From Megachile rotundata (taxonomy: Eukaryota > Arthropoda > Insecta > Hymenoptera > Megachilidae), in contig NC_134991.1 in assembly GCF_050947335.1 (NCBI RefSeq), positions 5,146,001 to 5,210,000 on the forward strand: a DNA stretch of 64,000 nt, written 5' to 3'. The position numbers and the translations under genes are program-made. Below, piece by piece: positions 24,701 to 34,524 of the stretch; the stretch's first letter is position 1, and each line of letters begins with the position of its first letter. The notes beneath the pieces were generated by a model. It saw only the letters and a program-made list of their open reading frames with translations, did not search any database and was not told the DNA's origin.

Positions 24701-27230
24701 TGAAAATTGAAAGTGTTGCATATAGGCATATAAACATATGATACTGGATACGTGTTGAACTATTAATATTTTAAATAATGATTTGTTTCTTGTTAATTTT
24801 CAATACGTCTCTCTCTGTTTGTATTTAAATTACATTTTTTCATTGTTTTATAAAATTACTTGCCAAAATGAAACTGTTTTTATATGAGAAGGCATACTTT
24901 CTTGTTAATATCCTGTTAGTTTAGAAAAAAATTAATATAAAGTCAATATTGCCTTAACGACTCATGTTATAAGCTGTTAAATACACTGTTATAATAATTA
25001 TCTTAATATTAAATAATATTTATCTATTATGCTAGAATAGTGCCTAATAGAGTTTAAATTTGAAGACATTGGAATTTCTTTACACACAATGGAGAGACTT
25101 AAGTATATAAACCTTATTTAGAAAAATAGCTTTGTGCTATATATTTACTTCCAACTTCAACATTCTGACAATTTTATTAAATTACTAATATGTCCACAAA
25201 AATTTTGAATACAAAACTAGTTTTCGATACTATTTTAAAGTAAAGATATACATAACAAAGAGCACTTGAATAATGTTTTAACAGATTAGTAACATAATTT
25301 AATTTTAGAATTCTTATATATCCCAAAATACACTTATAAGTTATAATTGAATTTCCGTTTTTATTTAACAGTATATTAGCAGAAAAGTATACCACTATGA
25401 TATACAAATTGATTTTTAAATAATATTCACAAAACAATGGGAGAAAATTAACTTTTAATATTTGGATTTAACAAATTTAGATACTGCTTCAAGTGGCACT
25501 TATTTCAATAAAAATTAACATTTAATTACTGTATTGTTCATTGATGTTTCCTTAATTAAGTAAAAACTGAAATTATACATATAGATTCAACCATCTTAAT
25601 AAAAAAAATAATATATTTACATAAAAGAATATAATTTTAATCACAAAAACCATTTTGAATAATTTTGTAACTGCAGAACAGAAATTATATACAAATAGAG
25701 GTTTATAAGAATGTTACTGATTTCTTTGAGGAATAAATTTTTGTATAAAAAGAAAAGAAAATTTAAGCATACAATGCTTAAATATTACTTGAAAATATTT
25801 TTAACAAATATAAAAATATTAAATTACTTAGCTGATGGTATTACAAAAGCCATTATAATAATAATATATGCATATTATATTAGTTATAATTCAATCTAAA
25901 TTATATACTTATATACTTCTTATTCATATTACTGTATTTAAATTAGTCATTTTTATATTTAATACATTAAACCATATTGTAGAACTGTTGAACAACAAAT
26001 TCCAAATTTTCTAGCAAACAATGTAATTTTATTTTCACAACTAAATATAAGCACATACCATGTCATATCCAAAAATGTGAATAGAAATATTATAAGTGAA
26101 CAGCAAGAGAAGCTATCATGTTTTTCAAAATGCTGTGTATTTGATAAAAATATCAGTCAATATAAATAAAATTTATAATAAATAAGTAGTAGAAGATAAG
26201 ATGTACATAATTAATAAATGCGCATTTAGTAAATAAGAAAGTTTAGAAAAATTTTATGCGAATTATGTTTCTCAAAAAGTTTCTTCTGCATGGTGACGTA
26301 AACAATAAGTAGAATAATTTCGTTATCTTTTATTATTCAAGCATTTTACGTAAAACGAATCACTTTCTGGCAATGACCTAAACAATTGTATTCTAACACA
26401 TATATGATATAGTGCAATGGTTTCCGAATTGTGCCACAGTGTCCTGAGGCAATAATATTCATCATCAGTACAATATTACTATCAAATAAGAGTTTATTTT
26501 ATAGGGACAACTTTGAGAAATATCATGCCATTTTTAAAAAATGTTTAATCTGGTTTTCAAGTAAAAAATTACTATGTATGTGTAGATTAAAATACATTAT
26601 ATTTATTTATGAAATAGTCAAATATTGGCAGATTCAAAGGTGTCTGTTATATTTCATTAGCAACAAAATTTAAAGTCAATGTCAATAAGTGGTCAGTTTG
26701 ACATAGAATGGTACTATTATACTTGTTCATTAATCAAATAGAAGATTTTTATGCATTATAATAATTTTTAACATTCTGTTCTAAGAATATTCCATGAAAC
26801 TGAAAATAATGTAATTAAGGATATGTAAATAATAAATAATTGGACATAAAGAAATTAAAAATAGTATGTGCTGAAAGTGTAATAATTTATGGCCTTAAAA
26901 TCCTTATAATCTACAGAAAGTTACTATCTTCAAAATAAAATAGAATAAAATAATTTTAGAACTGAATAGAAAATGAGAATTACTATAAATACTATTTCTC
27001 TACTATGTACACTACATTTGAAAGTCATCATTTCTCCTACTAAACTATGTTTTATTATTTTATATGTAAAAACTTTTCGTTCAAGTTTTCAAAAATCATT
27101 CTTACAGATGTTTTCTATTGAAAAAAGGAGTTGGTTTACAAAATTTGATCAATATTCAATAAAACTACACGAATTATATGTATTTAAGCATACACTTACC
27201 TTTATTATTCGCGGCATCATTTTCAGAATA
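21765..27230. other. 3' region of leishmanolysin-like gene and gene-poor AT-rich stretch
   Basis: After the stop at 21762-21764 several AATAAA signals occur (for example near 22386 and 22687), so the 3' UTR could be several hundred bases long. Beyond that the sequence is A+T-rich, with simple trinucleotide runs (ATT repeats near 22950-22975). None of the 60-90-codon frames resembles a protein or has splice support. I see no gene. Confidence 0.5.
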
Positions 27231-27375
27231 TCGTCGATAAGGGAATGATATAAAAATGGTAACAATTTTTTTTCGAGTTGCTAAAAATTGTTCTCGCAGA
27301 TGTTTCCTTTCTTAAAACTGAGCTTACTTGCAAAATTTGACGTGATTTAGAGCATGATGGTTTTCCGCAGAAAAG
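27231..27375. repeat. dispersed repeat copy (GGGAATGATATAAAAATGG-type)
   Basis: This segment shares an ordered series of motifs with 33871-34015: TCGTYGATAA, AGGGAATGAYATAARAATGG, TAACAA, then TTGCAAAATTTGA and CATGATG, at similar spacing. A shorter related stretch is at about 27095-27170 (ACAGATGTTTTCT...ACAAAATTTGATC). It is presumably an old dispersed element. No ends or target duplication could be defined. Confidence 0.6.
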
Positions 27376-27739
27376 CCAAAATTACTAACAGTTACTGACG
27401 CAGTTTTGTACCGAAATTGCATCTGTAGGTAAAGAAGAATTCCAGAACTACCATATCAATTGGAACCAATTTCAACACAACCCATAATGTTTGAAATTAA
27501 AATTCAAAGTACTGGTAAATATTTGTTATTTGAAACGATAAACAGAATGTGTTTACAATATTTAAAAAAAAATGCGACAGAGAAACGGGTGAGAGTTGAA
27601 AAAGAAACATGAATTTCAATGCATAGAATACCAATTTAACGAACGTTTACTTAAAAATTTTAAATAATATTAAAAAGAAGATAGTTTAGGATAACGTGAA
27701 GTAACTGTGACACGGGGTAACAGACAACAAATTATATTT

Positions 27740-27790
27740 AACAAAACAATAACAATAATAATAACAATAACAAATAACAATAATAAATCT
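27740..27790. repeat. AAC/AAT microsatellite
   Basis: Interrupted run of AACAATAAT units about 50 bp long. Confidence 0.8.
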
Positions 27791-28773
27791 GTACAAAACT
27801 GTGAACTTGAACTCTAAATGACGGTAAATAAGCGCGATGTGTAAGCTGCAATGGTCAGAACGATTCTGCCGAATTTTCCAACGGCTCTTACAAGGAAGAA
27901 AATAACCACATGGCCCTAAAAAGGCAAACAAGGACCTATGCGTAAAAACGTTCGAGCAAGCCTAAGTCTTCAAGGACCTCCAAAACTTTCTACGCGATTT
28001 ATGGCTTTACTGCCACAATAGTATAATTTATTATTATCTTTTAATATCATATAAAAATGTAATAATGAAATAAAATTTTGTAATACATAAAAATTAATAA
28101 AAATGATAAATTTTAATATTTGTAATAATAATTTGTTAAATAAACAATTGAAAAATTAAAAATTTCAATCAAAATTGTCGCTATTACAAATACAGCTATG
28201 GATCACGTAATTGCCCGGTATTGGTGAATTACATGATAGCTGATTGGTCCACGGATCACTTATCACTGATAATTTAAAGGTCATAGGTGATCAGTATTGT
28301 TCAAGCTACCTGGTATTAGAGCACTGATATGATTGGTTCGCGATTCGCCAATCATTCTTAACTTAATAAGTGTTACAAATGTTCAGTACTGTTCAAGTTG
28401 CCGAATTGTTCGGATCGACTGTGACATCTACTACCGGTACGAGTCAAAGTGTCAATTAACCTATTATGTGTTCATCCCAGTGTCACCTAGTCTATTAGTG
28501 CAATTGTCTAGTGTGTTTTATCAAGTGTTTTTTAATAAATACGGGGGTGTATTAATACGATTTATGGTGTGGTTCCTCATATGTCAAAGTGCTTACCGGG
28601 GTGTTTTAATTTATAATTGTGCATGTGTATACGTATGCATTAGTGTGTTTTATAGTGTTGTTATACAAGTGTTTTATCATTATTTTCGAAATATTTTATC
28701 GGGTTTTATGGTATTATTACGTACGTGTTTTTGCAAATTTTTGTGAACGTTTTAATTTATAATTATGCATGTA

Positions 28774-29691
28774 CATGGTATGTCCTGAAAGTAATGTCAG
28801 TAAGTCGATTAAAAATCATTTATTGAACTGCTCGTTACAAATGATTAAAAATCTTCAAAATAGGCTCCTTCTGCGTCAATACATCGGCTCCAGCGAGTCT
28901 TCCAGCTCTCGAATGCATTGCTGTAGGCCTCCTCCGGAATTTCCTTCAATGTCGCCGTACAAGCTCTTTTGATTCCGTCTACTGTCCCAAAAATCTTGCC
29001 TTTCATGGGTGTTTTGACTCGTGGAAACAAAAAAAAGTCGGGGGGAGCTATGACCGGGCTGTACGGGAGCTGGGGAATCGTTGGCACCCCTGCTTTAACC
29101 AAGTAGTCGGAGACGATAAAGGCGCTATGGGCCGAAGCGTGGTGCAACATCCAGTTGTCTGCCGATATGGTTCGTGACGATGCCATACACTTGAGTTTTT
29201 GGAATATTTAGCATATCGGCCATTAAATGAACACTTAATCGTCGGTCTGAATTCAATAATTCCCTCACTCGTGTCACATTGTCGGCTGTGGTGGTCGTGG
29301 ATGGTCGTCCGGCACAGTCCTCGTCGTCGACCTCTTCCCAGCCTTTCAAAAAGGCCTTGTGCCACCGAAACACATGTTGATCTGACAGGGCATCTTCTAT
29401 ATAAGCTGACTTGATCATAGCAACCGTTTCCGTCGCGGTCTTTCCAAGTTTCACGCAAAACTTGATCGTAATTCTTTGTTCTAACGAGCACTCCATTTTG
29501 ACTTGTACAGTGACACAAAACAATTCTCACGGATAGGTTCGTCCTCACTTTCCGGATGCTCGGAGCACCTTCAGCAGCGGAGATCTGTTTAGCTGACTTC
29601 CCGTACTACCAATTTTAACCAAAAAAATCGCGGCTCGACGTGAAATCGCGTCACAATAAAGTCAGTGACATTACTTTCAGAACATACCTTG
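28774..29691 (-). mobile_element. internally deleted mariner, 918 bp
   Basis: The ends carry inverted repeats of about 28 bp (GGTATGTYCTGAAAGTAATG core) and TA on both sides (28772-28773 and 29692-29693). At 918 bp it is shorter than a 1.3-kb full mariner because the middle of the transposase is missing. The coding strand is minus. It lies within a tandem repeat, which gives the empty site for comparison. Confidence 0.93.
28845..29496 (-). pseudogene. broken mariner transposase
   Basis: The N-terminal piece starts at ATG 29496 (MECSLEQRITIKFCVKLGK) and includes the mariner helix-turn-helix region, with VFRWHKAFLKG, GRPSTTTTADN and RELLNSDRRLSV. It loses frame near 29165. A second piece in another frame (to 28845) holds the C-terminal third, with SAFIVSDYLVKAG and SPVIAPPDFFLFP. 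The central part, including the first catalytic Asp, is deleted. The second catalytic box, normally LHHDNA-like, reads LHHASAHS, so its Asp is also gone. It cannot encode an active enzyme. Confidence 0.93.
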
Positions 29692-29899
29692 TATATACGA
29701 ATATATTAATGTCTTTTATAGTGTACAAGTGTTTTACCGTTATTTTTCAAATATTTTATTGGGTTTTGTGGTCTTATTACCTATGTATTTTTACAAATTT
29801 TTGTGAACGTTTAGTATGTTTTACGGTGTGGTTACCCACGTGTTCTGTAATTACTATTGATAAACGTTTGCAAATTTATAACCGAATTTTGAAAATCTT

Positions 29900-30240
29900 C
29901 GAAAGATACCCTGCACCCTGGGTAAGGGCGCGGGGTTATGCCGTATTCTTACTGGCTAATACCCCCACGGTGGTCCTTCCCCGACACATGAGGGGGGGCC
30001 CCAGGAACTCTCGAAGAACACGACTGGGGCTAGTTATTGTACTCCTGCATGTTAATCAGAATGCAAAAGCGATAAACACAGTTAATTAATCATTGTGTTC
30101 CTTTTATGATTACAGGAGGTTACACCAACTTCACGGACAAACCACCAAATCCAAATTTGATGAAAGCAGTCAATCAATCAATCAATGAATCAATCAGCCA
30201 AGCAGTCAATCAACCAAGCAACCAATCAATGAGATGAGCA
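29900..30240. other. GC-rich debris ending in a TCAA/AATC simple repeat, possible LINE 3' tail
   Basis: At about 29910-30040 there is a distinctly G+C-rich block with a C/G homopolymer stretch. At 30170-30235 the sequence degenerates into (AATC)n-like repeats with CCAAG variants. A tetranucleotide tail after a richer body is how several non-LTR retrotransposons end. No reverse transcriptase remnant is visible. Confidence 0.4.
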
Positions 30241-31160
30241 ACTTCTCAGATGCTTTACCGGTAAAACAATCGCAGTGATGCAAGTCAGCGATTGGTGAGT
30301 CGCATGCTTTACGATTCCTCCGGTTCCCATCATGTCGTAGGACGAATGGTCCGAAACGGCACGGGAACTGGTTGTATTTTTATATTTGAGCGAGCTTAGT
30401 GACCACGATTGTGTAAAATTCGTACAAACTGTTTATTATATTTATTAGGTTAGGTCAGGGTTTTCTTGTACATCGCGTTTTAACTTAACTTCTTTACGAA
30501 TCAAGTTAAAATTAATTCACAGAAGTCGGATGACACTCCGATTTCGTGCTGGTTTAATTATAGTCACTTTCAATTTTTACTCAATTCAATTCAATTCTTC
30601 AATTATCGCGAACTTTTTTTAAATCCACTGTATGTACAAGAAAGTTTCGCGAAAAACAGATTTTGATATCAAAGATAATTATGAATGTTCTTGATCATTT
30701 AGTAAATTTACTTTGACATTAAAAATCTGTTGAGAATGAAACAATCGATACTTAGATTTTTGCAAAGTATTCTCCATTGTCTTTTCTGAAAATTTAGTCA
30801 ATTTTTGTTGGAAGACACTTTATTAGTATATTTTTAATCGTGTTTTTTAGCTCAGGATTTTCAGCACACATGAAGAAAACTGGCAGGGCAAAATATATGT
30901 GGCCGTGTTCATTTTTATGCTCTATATTCATGCGCGAGCTTAGATGCTACTCGCATGAGTTAGGGCAGGTGGACATGGTTTAGTTTTAAGATGTTTTGGC
31001 GATCGACAAATTGACAGTGAATTATCGATACAAATTATTATTTTCGGTTCATCTCTGTCTCGTGGTTCACGTAAGCCACTATGTGACTACCCTTTGACTC
31101 ATGGTAGGCGCGAGGGTTCATTTGGCAAAAAATTCTTAAACCCCCCCTTCTTTGCAAAAG
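30241..31160. other. non-coding stretch
   Basis: No gene is recognised. Moderately G+C-rich patches (about 30880-31140) alternate with A+T-rich sequence. Confidence 0.4.
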
Positions 31161-31161
31161 T

Positions 31162-31312
31162 TTCTTCTAACTTTCTTTTCTTTTTGTAGAAAGTTCTTTT
31201 AACTTTCCTTTCTTTTTGTAGAAAGTTCTTTTAACTTTCTTATTTTTTAGTAGAAAGTTCTTCTAACTTTATTTACTTTTAATAGAAAGTTCTTCTAAAT
31301 TTCTTCCCTTTG
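31162..31312. repeat. 32-bp tandem repeat, about 4.7 copies
   Basis: The unit is of the form TTCTTTTAACTTTC...TTTTTGTAGAAAG, with copies starting at 31162, 31194, 31226, 31258 and a partial at 31290. Divergence rises toward the right. Each unit contains a pyrimidine tract followed by TAG, which resembles a 3' splice site. Confidence 0.85.
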
Positions 31313-31450
31313 CTTTTTGAAGTCGTCATAGATTATTTGAGTGCAATCTTAGAATGAGAGGTACACGTGCGGCGTTTAGAATAAGTTAAGCGTATGTGTA
31401 TGGGATCCCATGCAATTAATATTAAGTTAATGTATGTGTGTGTGTATGTG

Positions 31451-31489
31451 ATACAAGTTCTTTGCTGGATTGTGGTAAAGAACTTGTAT
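31451..31489. other. perfect 13-bp hairpin stem with 13-nt loop
   Basis: ATACAAGTTCTTT at 31451-31463 pairs with AAAGAACTTGTAT at 31477-31489. It is too short for a typical animal pre-miRNA. The function is unknown. Confidence 0.6.
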
Positions 31490-31964
31490 ATGCGAACCTA
31501 TGAGCTAAGTAGAGTCAGGACTCATTTATCCTTCCGATAAATGAGGTAGTTGCAATTGGCGGGTGGTTGGAATTTGGAGTTAGAGTGGCTTACTGTCGTA
31601 GCCACCTCCCCGTGGTGTAACCTGGTAATCGATATCGTTTTTTAAAGATCTTCGAAAGATAATATTTAGAAAGCGATAGCGAGCTAAGCGCTACGATTTA
31701 CTGTTAAATTATTCCATTTATTCCAAAATTTTCTTTTATGAAAATGTTTTGGACTGAAGATATTGTGCTCCCTAAATGCACCTATCAGAGTTCCAAAAAC
31801 CGTGCATTAAACCTGCATCGATCAAATAAGTATATAACTTTAGTTTTATACTTAGTACTCTATAACTTAAAAGATTTACAAACCTTATAATAAAATGCGA
31901 AACTTCGAAAAACTAGACAGCAGCATATAAGGCGGAAACCCTAATTAGCATAAGAATTGTTTAA

Positions 31965-32450
31965 CCCTTTCGCTTCGAGCGCCGGATATATCCGGCATCC
32001 GCGCGGCAACCTGTGTGTACAAGCGCCGGATATATCCGGCATCCACATGATGTGTATACAAGTACCATCTGTGGTCAATGACAAATTCTTCGTTATCGGC
32101 AGAACACTACTAATTTCTAAATATTAGTATACTAACTAATTTGTGTTACATTATTAATAATATTAAACGTTCAATTTTAAAGTCTTGTAAATATGTAAAT
32201 AGCTAAGAATTTGTCAATTGTAATTAGTCTAATGTCTTTAAAGTAACTAATATAATTTTGTTTAACTGTTTTCATATTAAAATGTGAGAAATACGTGCTA
32301 TATTAAAGCAACAATTGTTTTATTAAGCATAGTAATTATTTAAGACTTAAAAAATGTATATACAAAAACCACGCGCACTGTGCACATTTCTGGCGCGTGC
32401 TTCCGTAAGGTGACGACACTTCGGCGGACCGGACTGCCGAAGCGAAAGGG
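31965..32450. mobile_element. piggyBac-type MITE, 486 bp, exact TTAA duplication
   Basis: It is bounded by TTAA at 31961-31964 and 32451-32454. The ends are CCCTTTCGCTTCG and its complement CGAAGCGAAAGGG, a 13-bp perfect terminal repeat beginning with CCC as in piggyBac elements. Inside the left end the palindrome GCCGGATATATCCGGC appears twice (about 31981 and 32028). There is no transposase frame, so it would depend on an enzyme encoded elsewhere. Confidence 0.92.
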
Positions 32451-32805
32451 TTAAAATTAATAATGGTGTGGTAAAGTTAAAAAACATTCCGAAGTTAATT
32501 AATCTTGTATTCCGCTATAATCTGACGCATATTATAGTGGATTAAGATAATAAAATCAATATGAATAGAATTGAATTGAAAATAAAGTAAATAAATAATA
32601 AATAAGTAAATACATTTAAATTGAAACGTATCGCCATCTAGCCGTGAAATATGGAAACTAACGGAACTACAACTTCAAAAACGTGTAGTTCACTCTGTTT
32701 GGAGGAGAGATGGTGCCATTTGTTCCATTTCCGTAGAAATTCAATTGATATTGATTTTATTCATCAATATGTAATATATTTACTAGGAGTACTGCTCACA
32801 GTGAA

Positions 32806-33766
32806 GTCTGAGCGAGGCGAAGCGTAACTGACGCTGACCGACTAAATGTTTTTGCAAACTTACTCTCGGTTTATCAAGAAAATATTCATTTTTTAAACAA
32901 TCAGTGAATGCGCTGCTGACAGCAAGACTAATTATATCAGGATAGCAGCGTTTTCAATTTTCGCAGGTCATTAACCTTATACTTGACATTTCTTCGTCAA
33001 ACTTATGGGCTACTTCAACCATACTTTCATTATACCCTGTAATGTTTCGAAGATCAAGAGAATAAAATATAGACTCTTCCTATCTTTGCCGATGAGCTTG
33101 CACCCGTCGTCTATTAGCTTCGATTCTCTTGGCGATACTTGTTCTCTTCAGACGTGGCATCCTTAGGCTTGCTTTTATGCAATGGTTTTTGGTTAAAAGA
33201 GAGTTTTAAGAAAGAATACTTTTATAGTAAATAATCATGTGAAGAAAAAATATTAGCCCCTTTTCTTCCATTGTATTATACCTGAGTATGTCCTCCAAGA
33301 GAGCTAACCCGATTAAAAAGTTGTTTGAAACCAGTCTCCTAAGTCGTCTCTAAATTCTCGGAAAAGTATCTCGAATATTGCCTTTAGAACCTATGCTAGG
33401 CCAAAAAGATTAACGCGCCATTTCCTTAATTCCTCTGAAGAAAAAGCCGGGATACTAAAGATATTCATCTAACTAATTAAACTGGTCCTTTCGACCTTCT
33501 CAGAACCTCAAATAGTCTAATGAGACCTTCACCAAAGGAAAAAGACCAGATTTCTGCTATTTCTAGTGAAAAAACCTCGTTCTAGGCTAAAATTAAGTCT
33601 AACTCCTTTAATTTTTATCCGATTTTGCTCAATATTGAATTTAAAGTTGTTTTTATTTAGATCTTGAAATGTGTGAAGTTTCAAGGCTCTATCTATGATG
33701 GTTCTCGAGAAAAGTGCATTACATAAGTCGAAGTATAGTCTTCGCTCGGCTTCGCCTCGCTCAGAC
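32806..33766. mobile_element. possible element bounded by an 18-bp inverted repeat
   Basis: GTCTGAGCGAGGCGAAGC at 32806-32823 is repeated in reverse complement at 33749-33766. The enclosed 960 bp includes a short minus-strand frame at 33080-33160 (26 codons, very Arg-rich, starting MPRLKRTSIAKR). A 79-codon frame starts inside the right repeat at 33768 and matches nothing I know. No target duplication is evident. It may be a decayed DNA transposon or a chance pair of copies of a short dispersed repeat. Confidence 0.4.
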
Positions 33767-33870
33767 AATTATATATTTATTAATATTGTTTTTATGTTGT
33801 TTATGATGTATTCCGTGGGTCCGAAGATGTAAATTATGTGTTCAGAACAGTGCGCACACTATACTGCATC

Positions 33871-34015
33871 TCGTTGATAATATAGGGAATGACATAAGAA
33901 TGGTAACAAACTTTCTTTTAAGTTGTCAACAACTTGTCGTCTCGTCTTCTTTTGTAAAAAATAGCTGTTTTGCAAAATTTGATCGATATCATAACATGAT
34001 GATTTTTTGAAGTTT
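33871..34015. repeat. second copy of dispersed repeat (see 27231-27375)
   Basis: It shares the ordered motifs listed for 27231-27375, in the same orientation, 6.6 kb away. It lies about 500 bp upstream of the Sec3 start codon. Confidence 0.6.
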
Positions 34016-34524
34016 TTCGCTCACACACCTACGATTTTTCCCGGGAAGTCAATTGAAGTTTAGTTCCAATGTTAACGATAGGAGGCGCTAAACTCAATCA
34101 TTTGTTTTGAGAGTTGTGCCGTCATATTGTGTTTTAAACACCCACATATATAAAATATACATACATTTAATCATATTTATTGAAGGGTGAATACATAATT
34201 ATGACAGTGATGTAAGGAAGTCAAAAGTCAAAAGTCTTATTTGACAAAAATTCATGAAAAAATAAAATTTGCAGGTATTGTTATTAATTTATTATTAAAC
34301 TACTTGTATGAAGCCTTAGTGTTAGTAGTCATACCAGAAATCAAGAATATGAAACTGAAATATACTAACCGAATACTTAATAGTAAGATACTACTAACAA
34401 AAGTTCAAAATTATATAATTTTATGAAAATTTATTTTTATAGGTTGTTAAATTAAAAAATTAATGTATGATAGTGATAGAAACTAACAATAGTTACATAT
34501 AAACCTGATACTGTAACTACAATT

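Larger units (their letters stand above)
28604..29812. repeat. two tandem copies of an about 145-bp unit, the second split by a mariner
   Basis: Copy one spans about 28604-28748. Copy two is 28749-28773 plus 29692-29812. Both run from GTTTTAATTTATAATT through TTTTATAGTG and AATATTTTAT to GCAAATTTTTGTGAAC or a close variant. Related but less complete sequence extends upstream to about 28500 and downstream to about 29860. The split in copy two coincides exactly with the mariner ends. Confidence 0.75.

Noticed and set aside
28333..28746. 137-codon frame rich in Tyr, Cys and Val
   Set aside because: Overlaps the tandem repeat units and has no recognisable domain; probably chance.
30165..30240. 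CRISPR-like regular repeats
   Set aside because: The CAATCAATCAAC pattern is a simple tetranucleotide repeat without spacers, in a eukaryotic context.
31451..31489. microRNA precursor
   Set aside because: The stem is only 13 bp with no extended imperfect duplex beyond it.
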